A DNA stretch of 64,000 nt, taken from the NCBI RefSeq assembly GCF_036231945.1, contig NZ_CP109599.1, forward strand, positions 6,289,501 through 6,353,500, in the 5' to 3' direction. The stretch is from Streptomyces sp. NBC_01429 (GTDB taxonomy: Bacteria; Actinomycetota; Actinomycetes; Streptomycetales; Streptomycetaceae). Under the pieces are notes generated by a model. That model did not search any database, was not told where the DNA came from, and saw only the letters and a list, made by a program, of their open reading frames with translations. Shown piece after piece: positions 16,860 through 23,904 of the stretch (within the stretch, counting starts at the first letter, position 1; the number at the start of each line of letters is the position of its first letter). The position numbers and the translations under genes are program-made.

Positions 16860-17579
16860 TTGAGCCGCTCGGTTCTCGTGACCGGAGGAAACCGGGGCAT
16901 CGGCCTCGCCATCGCCCGCGCCTTCGCCGACAACGGTGACAAGGTCGCCATCACCTACCGCTCCGGCGAGCCCCCGGAGGCCCTCACGGAGCTGGGGTGC
17001 CTGGCGGTCCGCTGCGACATCACCGATGCCGAGCAGGTGGAGCAGGCGTACAAGGAGATCGAGGAGAAGCACGGTCCCGTGGAGGTGCTGGTCGCCAACG
17101 CCGGTGTCACCAAGGACCAGTTGCTGATGCGGATGTCCGAGGAGGACTTCACCTCCGTACTCGACACCAACCTCACCGGCACCTTCCGCGTCGTCAAGCG
17201 CGCCAACCGCGCCATGCTGCGCGCCAAGAAGGGCCGGGTCGTTCTCATCTCCTCGGTCGTCGGGCTGCTCGGCTCGGCGGGCCAGGCGAACTACGCCGCG
17301 TCCAAGGCGGGGCTGGTCGGCTTCGCCCGCTCGCTCGCCCGGGAGCTGGGCTCCCGGAACATCACCTTCAATGTCGTCGCCCCCGGCTTCGTGGACACCG
17401 ACATGACGAAGGTGCTCAGCGACGAGCAGCGCGCGGGCATCGTCTCGCAGGTACCGCTCGGCCGTTACGCGCAGCCGGAGGAGATCGCCGCCACGGTGCG
17501 GTTCCTCGCCTCCGACGACGCCTCGTACATCACTGGAGCCGTCATTCCCGTTGACGGCGGATTGGGCATGGGTCACTGA
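16860..17579 (+). CDS. fabG: 3-oxoacyl-[acyl-carrier-protein] reductase
   Basis: 239 residues, TTG start after AAAGG. Classical short-chain dehydrogenase: cofactor motif TGGNRGIG (7-14), NAG in VLVANAGVT, catalytic Ser in ISSVVG, and Tyr145-x3-Lys149 in YAASK. The C-terminus VDGGLGMGH is typical of the actinomycete FabG paired with InhA. It uses NADPH to reduce beta-ketoacyl-ACP in the FAS II elongation cycle. The next gene, the enoyl reductase for the same cycle, starts 4 bases after the stop. Start choice: the next in-frame Met is far inside the domain. Confidence 0.95.
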   Translation: MSRSVLVTGGNRGIGLAIARAFADNGDKVAITYRSGEPPEALTELGCLAVRCDITDAEQVEQAYKEIEEKHGPVEVLVANAGVTKDQLLMRMSEEDFTSVLDTNLTGTFRVVKRANRAMLRAKKGRVVLISSVVGLLGSAGQANYAASKAGLVGFARSLARELGSRNITFNVVAPGFVDTDMTKVLSDEQRAGIVSQVPLGRYAQPEEIAATVRFLASDDASYITGAVIPVDGGLGMGH

Positions 17580-17583
17580 TCAC

Positions 17584-18351
17584 ATGAGCGGAATTCTCGC
17601 CGGCAAGCGCATCCTCATCACCGGTGTGCTGATGGAGTCCTCCATCGCCTTCCACGCCGCCAAGGTGGCCCAGGAGCAGGGTGCCGAGGTCATCCTCACC
17701 GCCTTCCCGCGGCCCACGCTCACCGAGCGCATCGCCAAGAAGCTGCCCAAGCCGGCCAAGGTCATCGAGCTGGACGTGACCGACACCGAGCACTTGGACC
17801 GGCTGGCCGGGCTGGTACGGGACGAGCTGGGCGGCCTGGACGGCGTCGTGCACTCCATCGGCTTCGCGCCGCAGGACGCGCTCGGCGGCAACTTCCTCAA
17901 CACCCCCTTCGAGTCGGTCTCCACGGCGATGCACGTCTCGGCGTTCTCGCTGAAGTCGCTGACCATGGCCTGTCTGCCGCTGATGGAGGAGGGCGGCGCG
18001 GTCGTCGGCCTGACCTTCGACGCGCAGTTCGCCTGGCCGCAGTACGACTGGATGGGCCCGGCCAAGGCCGCGCTGGAGGCCACCTCCCGCTACCTCGCCC
18101 GTGACCTGGGCAAGCAGAACATCCGCTGCAACCTCGTCTCCGCCGGACCGCTCAAGTCGATGGCCGCCAAGTCCATCCCGGGCTTCTCGGAGCTGGCGGA
18201 CGTATGGAACCACCGCTCCCCGCTGGAGTGGGACATGACCGACCCGGAGCCGGCCGGCCGCGGTGTGGCCGCGCTGCTCTCGGACTTCTTCCCGAAGACG
18301 ACCGGCGAGATCGTGCATGTCGACGGTGGCGTGCACATGATGGGTGCCTGA
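17584..18351 (+). CDS. fabI: Enoyl-[acyl-carrier-protein] reductase (InhA type, NADH)
   Basis: 255 residues. It aligns by eye with mycobacterial InhA: GKRILITGVLMESSIAFHAA at the N-terminus, LDGVVHSIGFAPQ, and the catalytic Tyr154-x6-Lys161 in YDWMGPAKAAL, where the six-residue spacing marks enoyl reductases rather than ordinary SDRs. It reduces trans-2-enoyl-ACP in the last step of FAS II elongation and is the target class of triclosan and isoniazid. It lies 4 bases downstream of fabG and is followed by a terminator, so the pair is one operon. Confidence 0.95.
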   Translation: MSGILAGKRILITGVLMESSIAFHAAKVAQEQGAEVILTAFPRPTLTERIAKKLPKPAKVIELDVTDTEHLDRLAGLVRDELGGLDGVVHSIGFAPQDALGGNFLNTPFESVSTAMHVSAFSLKSLTMACLPLMEEGGAVVGLTFDAQFAWPQYDWMGPAKAALEATSRYLARDLGKQNIRCNLVSAGPLKSMAAKSIPGFSELADVWNHRSPLEWDMTDPEPAGRGVAALLSDFFPKTTGEIVHVDGGVHMMGA

Positions 18352-18376
18352 CCTCGGCCCCACCCGCTCGATCGAA

Positions 18377-18414
18377 GGCCGTGTGACCGTCCCGGGACGG
18401 GCACACGGCCTTTT
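18377..18414 (+). terminator. Intrinsic terminator of the fabG-fabI operon
   Basis: GGCCGTGTG pairs with CACACGGCC around an inner GTCCCGGGAC element and is followed by TTTT. Confidence 0.85.
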
Positions 18415-18517
18415 CGCGCCTGCCGCCCCGAGCCGAAAAGCCCGAGTCGAAAAGAACGGCATTTCACCGCAGACTGGGTGAACCGGAGCGTTCCGGTCGT
18501 CGTGGGGGAGGAGGTGT

Positions 18518-18904
18518 GTGCGCATGCGCCCGCTCCGTCTCGGTACGGTGGCGCTCGGCGTGGCCGTGCTGGCGACCGTGTCGGGGCTCGCTACCGCCGT
18601 CGACCGGGCAGACCGCGCCGACCCGGACCGTACCCGCGCCGCCTCACCCGCCTCACCCGCCTCCCCCCGCGCCGCCTCCCACTCCACCTGTCTGACGACC
18701 GTCGAGGGCTCGCGCGCGACCGCGTCGTGCCACAACCCGTACCCGGAGACCGATCTCGTCCAGCTCCACGTCCAGTGCGCGCACTGGTGGGACGTGGGCG
18801 CCGACAGCGCGCGCGTGGAGGTCGGGCCCGCGCACTACGTCAGGCTCACCGACCGGTGCTGGAAGGAGATCCGCGCGGCATGGGTCACCCACGAGCGGCC
18901 GTGA
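18518..18904 (+). CDS. Small secreted protein with four cysteines
   Basis: 128 residues if the GTG is used (an ATG two codons later is equally placed relative to GGAGGAGG). The N-terminus MRMRPLRLGTVALGVAVLAT is a signal peptide, probably cut near SGLATA. A Pro/Ala/Ser linker follows, then a compact domain of about 65 residues with cysteines in STCL, ASCHNPY, VQCAHWW and DRCWKE. Two disulfides are plausible. I do not recognise the family; similar proteins exist next to inhA in Streptomyces as far as I recall. Exported, role unknown. The following gene is convergent on it. Confidence 0.7.
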   Translation: MRMRPLRLGTVALGVAVLATVSGLATAVDRADRADPDRTRAASPASPASPRAASHSTCLTTVEGSRATASCHNPYPETDLVQLHVQCAHWWDVGADSARVEVGPAHYVRLTDRCWKEIRAAWVTHERP

Positions 18905-18959
18905 CGGGCCGACGGTCGGTCGTGAGAGTGCGACGGGAGGGTGGGTCGCGCGGACCGGA

Positions 18960-19634
18960 TCAGACCCGGTCGGCCAGGCAGGCCAGCGCGTAACTCGCCG
19001 CCTCCCGCGCCGCCGTCTCCGCGTCGCCCGCCCGGATCGCCGCCACCAGCCGCGCGTGGTCCATGTGGTCCTCCGGGCGCAGCTCCTGGCCCACGTCGTG
19101 GCGGAGCCAGTCGTGCAGCACCTGGCCGAGGTCCGCGTAGACGGCGGTCAGCACCTCGTTGTGCGAAGCCGCGACGACCGCCATGTGCAGCGCCGCGTCC
19201 GCCGCGACGAACGGCTCCGCCTCGCCCGCCGCCCACGCCGCCTCGCGCCGCGCGAGCAGGCTCTCCAGCTGGCCCAGGTCCCGGTCCGTACGCCGCTCCG
19301 CGGCCAGCCGCGCGGCCGAGGACTCCAGCGTCGAGCGCAGCTCTGCGATGTGCAGGGGGTCGGCGCCGGCGAATCTGCGGTGCATCACCCCGGCCAGCTC
19401 GCTGGTCGCGGCGACATAGGTCCCCGAGCCCTGCCGGATGTCCAGGAGGCCGTTGTGGGCGAGCGCGCGGACCGCCTCGCGGACGGTGTTGCGGGCCACG
19501 CCGAGCTGTTCGACCAGCTCCGGTTCGGTCGGGATACGGGAGCCCACCGGCCACGCGCCCGAGGTGATCTGGTTCCGCAGCTCGGTGATCACTTGGTCGG
19601 ACAGTGCCGTACGCCGGGGTGAGGTCAACGCCAT
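18960..19634 (-). CDS. GntR-family transcriptional regulator, FadR subfamily
   Basis: 224 residues. N-terminal winged helix-turn-helix: IPTEPELVEQLGVARNTVREAVRALAHNGLLDIRQGSGTYV. An all-helical FCD ligand domain follows, with metal-site candidates Asp/His in AADAALHMAVVAASHNEVL and HMDHARLVAAI. FCD domains bind small organic acids. It is divergent from an MFS exporter gene, and a perfect palindrome lies in the 67-base spacer. It therefore probably represses that transporter and itself until its ligand binds. Confidence 0.92.
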   Translation of the reverse strand: MALTSPRRTALSDQVITELRNQITSGAWPVGSRIPTEPELVEQLGVARNTVREAVRALAHNGLLDIRQGSGTYVAATSELAGVMHRRFAGADPLHIAELRSTLESSAARLAAERRTDRDLGQLESLLARREAAWAAGEAEPFVAADAALHMAVVAASHNEVLTAVYADLGQVLHDWLRHDVGQELRPEDHMDHARLVAAIRAGDAETAAREAASYALACLADRV

Positions 19635-19680
19635 GATGCTCCCAAATGATCAGTGGAGAGGGAGGGAACCGCAAATCATC

Positions 19681-19697
19681 CCATCATTCTATGATGG
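19681..19697. promoter_or_regulatory. Palindromic operator between the GntR and MFS genes
   Basis: CCATCAT-TCT-ATGATGG is a perfect 7-bp inverted repeat with a 3-base centre, ending four bases before the MFS start codon. Half-site relatives ATCATC (19675) and ATGATC (19646) lie beside it. This matches the size and position of FadR/GntR-type operators. Confidence 0.65.
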
Positions 19698-19701
19698 GGC
19701 C

Positions 19702-21057
19702 ATGCCCGATGAGCCGCAGCGTCCGACACAGCCCCGGACACCCTCTCCGATACCTTCCCCGCCTTCCGCCGTCTCGACGGAGATACCCGCCGGGAGCGGA
19801 CCGGCCGCCGCGCCCGCACCGCTCCCGGCCGCCGTGCTTCCGGCCGCACCGCTCCCGCCGGCCTCCTCGCCCTGGCGCACCCGGCTCCTCGTCGCCGGGC
19901 TCGTGCTCGCCGCGCTCAATCTCCGCCCCGCCATCACCAGCCTCGGCTCGCTCCTCGAAGAGGTACGGGTCGGGCTGCACATGAGCGGCAGCGTCGCGGG
20001 CGTCCTCACCTCCGTACCGCCCCTGTGCTTCGCGGTCTTCGGCTTCGCCGCGCCCCGGCTGGCCCGGCGGTTCGGGCCCGGCGCCGTCGTCCTCGCGGGC
20101 ATGGCCGCGATCACAGTGGGACTGGCGCTGCGCCCCCTCGCGGGCGGTACGGCCCTCTTCCTCGTCGCCAGCGCGTGCGCCCTCATGGGCATCGCCGTCA
20201 GCAATGTGCTGATGCCGGTGATCGTCAAGCGCTACTTCCCCGACCGGGTCGGCACCATGACCGGGCTGTACTCGATGGCCCTCGCCCTCGGCACGGCGGG
20301 CGCGGCGGCGGTGACCGTCCCCATGACGCGCGCGCTCGGCGGCTGGCGGCCGGGGCTCGGGATCTGGGCCGTGCTCGCCGCCGTGGCCGTACTGCCCTGG
20401 CTCGGGCTGATGCGCGAGCGTGGCACCGGCCCCGGGTCGGCCGCTCCCTCCGCGGCGCCCTCCGGCCTCCTGCTGCGCCGCAGCCGTACCGCCTGGGCAC
20501 TGGCCTGCTTCTTCGGCCTCCAGGCCACCGGCGCGTACATCACCATGGGCTGGATGCCGCAGATCTTCCGGGACGCGGGCGTCTCGGCGGGCACGGCCGG
20601 ACTGCTGCTCGCCCTGACCATGGTCATGGGCGTACCGCTGGCCTTCGTGATCCCGCGCGTGGCCGCGCGGATGAGCAATCAGGCACCGATCGTCCTCTTC
20701 CTCGGGCTCTGCGGACTGACGGCCTACGCGGGCCTCTACTTCGCACCCGCCGGGGGCGCCTGGCTCTGGGCGCTGCTCCTGGGCGTCTCGAACTGCGCCT
20801 TCCCGCTGGCCCTCACCATGATCGGCATGCGGTCGCGGACCGGCGCGGGTGTCGTTCGGCTCTCCGCCTTCGCCCAGAGCACCGGCTATCTGATCTCCAT
20901 CCCCGGTCCGCTGCTGGTGGGCGTGCTCTACCAGCACACGGGCGGCTGGGGGCTGCCGATCGCGCTGATGGCCGGGTTCCTCGTGCCGCAGATGCTGGCG
21001 GGTACGGTCGCGGGGCGGGACCGGACGATCGAGGACGAGACCCGGGTGCGAGACTGA
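19702..21057 (+). CDS. MFS transporter, CynX/NimT family
   Basis: 451 residues: a 55-residue Pro/Ala-rich N-terminal tail, then about 12 hydrophobic helices. Family signature LVLAALNLRPAITSLGSLLEEVR opens the first helix, with PRLARRFG after helix 2 and MPVIVKRYFPDRVGTMTGLYSMAL in the middle. Relatives transport cyanate, 2-nitroimidazole or other small compounds, mostly outward. The tail is unusually long. Regulation is probably by the adjacent GntR protein. A 38-residue membrane protein follows after 4 bases and may associate with it. Confidence 0.9.
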   Translation: MPDEPQRPTQPRTPSPIPSPPSAVSTEIPAGSGPAAAPAPLPAAVLPAAPLPPASSPWRTRLLVAGLVLAALNLRPAITSLGSLLEEVRVGLHMSGSVAGVLTSVPPLCFAVFGFAAPRLARRFGPGAVVLAGMAAITVGLALRPLAGGTALFLVASACALMGIAVSNVLMPVIVKRYFPDRVGTMTGLYSMALALGTAGAAAVTVPMTRALGGWRPGLGIWAVLAAVAVLPWLGLMRERGTGPGSAAPSAAPSGLLLRRSRTAWALACFFGLQATGAYITMGWMPQIFRDAGVSAGTAGLLLALTMVMGVPLAFVIPRVAARMSNQAPIVLFLGLCGLTAYAGLYFAPAGGAWLWALLLGVSNCAFPLALTMIGMRSRTGAGVVRLSAFAQSTGYLISIPGPLLVGVLYQHTGGWGLPIALMAGFLVPQMLAGTVAGRDRTIEDETRVRD

Positions 21058-21061
21058 GGGC

Positions 21062-21178
21062 ATGCCTGTCCTTGACCCGAATCCCCAGAACGGCCAGCGA
21101 AAGCTGCTCCTCGTCTTCGGTGCCATCATCGGCATCATGGTGATCATCAGCATCGTCGCCACCCTCGCCAGCCCCTGA
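21062..21178 (+). CDS. SGM_5486-type small transporter-associated membrane protein
   Basis: 38 residues: MPVLDPNPQNGQRKLLLVFG then a single hydrophobic helix ending VATLASP. I recognise the pattern of the SGM_5486 family, which is annotated as transporter-associated because it always follows a CynX/NimT-type MFS gene, as here (4-base gap). It probably sits in the membrane as an accessory peptide. It has no good ribosome site of its own, so translational coupling to the transporter is likely. Confidence 0.75.
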   Translation: MPVLDPNPQNGQRKLLLVFGAIIGIMVIISIVATLASP

Positions 21179-21188
21179 GAGGTGGTGC

Positions 21189-21214
21189 CTGCCCCCCCAA
21201 CCCTTAGGGGGCAG
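21189..21214 (+). terminator. Terminator after the MFS/small peptide pair
   Basis: CTGCCCCC and GGGGGCAG form an 8-bp stem 10 bases after the small gene. Confidence 0.6.
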
Positions 21215-21278
21215 GGGTCAGGGTGAAGTGGGTGGGTCACCGGATGGGCGCGGGAGTCCACGATCCGTAAGTTCTGAG

Positions 21279-21307
21279 GTAGGCCGGACCGTGAGGTCCG
21301 GGCCTAC
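21279..21307 (+). other. Hairpin in the leader of the small membrane protein gene
   Basis: GTAGGCC-GGACC pairs with GGTCC-g-GGCCTAC across a GTGA tetraloop, a 12-bp stem with one bulged G. It ends 17 bases before the GGAGG site of the next gene. It could be a late terminator or a leader structure. Confidence 0.5.
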
Positions 21308-21333
21308 TGACTCGCAGATCTACGGAGGTGGCC

Positions 21334-21543
21334 ATGCCGGCCCACACGCGCTCCCGGACCCGCCCCCAGGTCCACTCCGGCGGCGTCGACATCCGGCTGC
21401 CGTGGTGGTCCATAGCCCTTCCCGCGCTCGCCTTCGGCGTGCTCTTCCTCCTGATGGCGGGCCCCGGGCAGGCGCACGCGGCGACGGGCGACCCGGCGGT
21501 CGGCCGGATCCTGGAGCACATCCAGCTGACCCTCGCCCGATAG
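21334..21543 (+). CDS. Small single-helix membrane protein, unknown function
   Basis: 69 residues from ATG with GGAGG five bases upstream (a GTG at 21328 overlaps that site and is less likely). The N-terminus is basic (PAHTRSRTRPQVHSGGVDIR), one strong hydrophobic helix follows (WWSIALPALAFGVLFLLMAG), then PGQAHAATGDPAVGRILEHI. The AQA-like site after the helix could be a signal peptidase site, in which case only about 20 residues would be released. Conserved in Streptomyces to my memory; no function known. Confidence 0.65.
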   Translation: MPAHTRSRTRPQVHSGGVDIRLPWWSIALPALAFGVLFLLMAGPGQAHAATGDPAVGRILEHIQLTLAR

Positions 21544-21636
21544 CGCCGGTCAGCGCCCCGGACGCGTTCACCCGTGCCGGGGTCCGCCCGTCAACACCCT
21601 GCGCCCCGTGGCGCCTTTCATGCGAAGCTGGAGTGC

Positions 21637-22155
21637 ATGAGCGTCGATACACCCCGAAGGATCGTCCTACTCCGGCACGCGAAGGCCGACTGGCCCGAGG
21701 TGTCCGACCACGAGCGTCCGCTCGCCGAGAGGGGCCGTACGGACGCGTCCGTGGCGGGCCGCACTCTGGCCGGCACCGGCATCGACTTCGACCTGGCTCT
21801 CTGCTCGACCTCGGTCAGAACGCGCGAGACCTGGAAGCTGGTCGTGCAGGAGCTGGCGAACCGGCCCAGGACCAGCTACGAGGACCGGCTCTACGAAGCC
21901 TCGCTCGGCGAGCTGATCGCCGTGCTGAACGAGACGCCCGACGAAGTGGCCGATCTCCTCGTCATCGGGCACAACCCCGGGACGCACGCCCTCGCCGACG
22001 CCCTCGCCGGCACGGCGGACTCCGGCGCGCTGGGCCGGATGAACCGGACCGGGTTCCCGACCTCCTCGTTCGCCGTGATCAGCTTCAGCGGCACCTGGAA
22101 GTCGGTGGAGCACGGCGTGGGCAGGCTCGACGAGTTCTGGAGCCCGCACGACTGA
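21637..22155 (+). CDS. SixA-like histidine phosphatase
   Basis: 172 residues. Histidine phosphatase superfamily: catalytic RHG-type motif LLRHAKADW (His14), the arginine in STSVRTRETW, and the second histidine in VIGHNPGTHALA. SixA proteins dephosphorylate phosphohistidine on signalling or phosphotransfer proteins; the actinomycete members are also annotated as phosphohistidine phosphatases. The last codons run into a tandem repeat that crosses the stop codon. A strong terminator shared with serB follows. Confidence 0.9.
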   Translation: MSVDTPRRIVLLRHAKADWPEVSDHERPLAERGRTDASVAGRTLAGTGIDFDLALCSTSVRTRETWKLVVQELANRPRTSYEDRLYEASLGELIAVLNETPDEVADLLVIGHNPGTHALADALAGTADSGALGRMNRTGFPTSSFAVISFSGTWKSVEHGVGRLDEFWSPHD

Positions 22156-22201
22156 CCGCGCACGACTGACCGCGCACGACCGGCCGCGCATGACCGGCCG
22201 G
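22146..22201. repeat. Four tandem 14-bp repeats across the stop of the phosphatase gene
   Basis: GCACGACTGACCGC occurs twice exactly (22146, 22160), then as GCACGACCGGCCGC and GCATGACCGGCCGG. The first copy contains the TGA stop. Confidence 0.8.
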
Positions 22202-22264
22202 GTAGGGCTCGCCCACGACGGCTCCCGCCCGGCTCGGGCCCGACGCGGTCTCCCACGCGGCCCG

Positions 22265-22306
22265 ACGTGCGAAGACCCCGGCGGGAAGGCCGGGGTCTTC
22301 GCACGT
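22265..22306. terminator. Bidirectional terminator between the SixA-like gene and serB
   Basis: A perfect 18-bp stem, ACGTGCGAAGACCCCGGC with its reverse complement, around a GGGAAG loop, between convergent genes. Confidence 0.85.
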
Positions 22307-22333
22307 CTCGGGGGCATCGGGCTCCGCGCCGGG

Positions 22334-23554
22334 TCAGCCGTCCTCGCCGTCCGCCGCCTCGACCTCTTCGCGGGTGATGCCCAGCAGATACAGCACCGTG
22401 TCGAGGAACGGTACGTTCACCGCCGTGTGAGCCGCCTCGCGGACCACCGGCTTGGCGTTGAAGGCCACGCCCAGCCCCGCCGCGTTCAGCATGTCCAGAT
22501 CGTTGGCCCCGTCACCGATCGCGACCGTCTGCGCCAGCGGCACTCCCGCCTCGGCCGCGAACCTGCGCAGCAGCCGGGCCTTGCCGGCCCGGTCGACGAT
22601 CTCGCCGATCACCCGGCCCGTGAGCTTCCCGTCCACGATCTCCAGCGTGTTGGCGGAGGCGAAATCCAGCCCCAGTTGATCCTGGAGCGCGTCGGTGACC
22701 TGGGTGAACCCACCGGACACGACGCCCACCTGGTAGCCCAGGCGCTTGAGCGTGCGGACCAGGGTGCGGGCCCCGGGCGTCAGCCGGACCTCGGCGCGCA
22801 CCTTCTCCACCACCGACGCGTCGAGCCCGGCGAGCAGCGCCACCCGGGCGTGCAGGGACTGCTCGAAGTCCAGCTCGCCGCGCATGGCCCTGGCGGTGAC
22901 CTCGGCCACCTCGTCCTCGCAGCCGGCGTGCGCCGCGAACATCTCGATGACCTCGTCCTGGATGAGGGTCGAGTCCACGTCCATCACCACGAGCCGCTGG
23001 GCCCGCCGGTGCAGTCCGGCCGAGATGACCGCGACATCGACGCCGATCTCGGCGCCCGCCGTGGCCAGCGCCGTACGCAGGGGTTCGGTCTCCACACCGG
23101 ACACCGCGAACTCCACGGCGGTGACCGGGTACTTCGCGAGCCGGAAGATCCGGTCGATATTGCCGCCCGTGGCGGTGATGCTGGCCGCTATGGCGGCCGT
23201 CGAATCGGCGGTGAGCGGATTCCCGAGCACCGTGACATGGGAACGGCCGCTGCCGCGCGGCCGGTTGTCACCGGTGCCGGAGATGATCTCGGCCTGGAGT
23301 CTGAGCGAGTCGGTCCAGCTGTGCACGGTCGCCCGCAGCGCGCCCTCGCTCGTACCCTCCGCGGTCGGCGCGGTGATCAGCGCGCACAGCACGATACGGC
23401 CGCGGGTGACGACCTGCTCGATGTCGATCACATCGACGGAGTAGGCGGCGAGGGTGTCGAAGAGTCCTGCGGTGATCCCGGGACGGTCCTTCCCGAAGAT
23501 CTTGACCAGAAGAGTGGGGACATCGGCGGTCCGGGGTGGCTGAGATGCGCTCAT
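22334..23554 (-). CDS. serB: Phosphoserine phosphatase with two ACT domains
   Basis: 406 residues from the ATG that follows GGTGGAACC; the frame stays open upstream but with no family similarity. Residues about 15-165 hold two ACT-type regulatory domains (VKIFGKDRPGITAGLFDTLA and SHVTVLGNPLTADSTAAIAA). The HAD catalytic core follows: nucleophile Asp in VVMDVDSTLIQDEVIE near residue 190, SGGFT, and GDGANDLDML. It converts phosphoserine to serine, the last step of serine synthesis; serine feedback through the ACT domains is known for mycobacterial SerB2. Confidence 0.95.
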   Translation of the reverse strand: MSASQPPRTADVPTLLVKIFGKDRPGITAGLFDTLAAYSVDVIDIEQVVTRGRIVLCALITAPTAEGTSEGALRATVHSWTDSLRLQAEIISGTGDNRPRGSGRSHVTVLGNPLTADSTAAIAASITATGGNIDRIFRLAKYPVTAVEFAVSGVETEPLRTALATAGAEIGVDVAVISAGLHRRAQRLVVMDVDSTLIQDEVIEMFAAHAGCEDEVAEVTARAMRGELDFEQSLHARVALLAGLDASVVEKVRAEVRLTPGARTLVRTLKRLGYQVGVVSGGFTQVTDALQDQLGLDFASANTLEIVDGKLTGRVIGEIVDRAGKARLLRRFAAEAGVPLAQTVAIGDGANDLDMLNAAGLGVAFNAKPVVREAAHTAVNVPFLDTVLYLLGITREEVEAADGEDG

Positions 23555-23904
23555 GGTGGTTCCACCGTATCGGGCGGAGCGCGGATATCCGCCGAGTGTC
23601 CCGTGTACCGGACGTCCCGCGCGCGGACATGGCGCAATCGGGCGCCACGGCCTGAACAAGACGGCCCGTCCGCGGGCCCGCCGATTTTTGTCCTGGATGC
23701 GGTCATTGCTGGTATTCACACACGATCAGGGGGTTTTTATGCCTGCTTTATGTCGATCAGGGCCTTTCTCCCGCGCTGTTACATGCTTGTGCCGGTAATG
23801 CACCTGACCTGGCTTTCACAGAGGGGAGCGAGCCTGAAATAGTTCCCCACGATGTTCGCCGTCCCTAGACTCCCTGCGATGGGGGTAACTCGGGGGAAAG
23901 ACAA

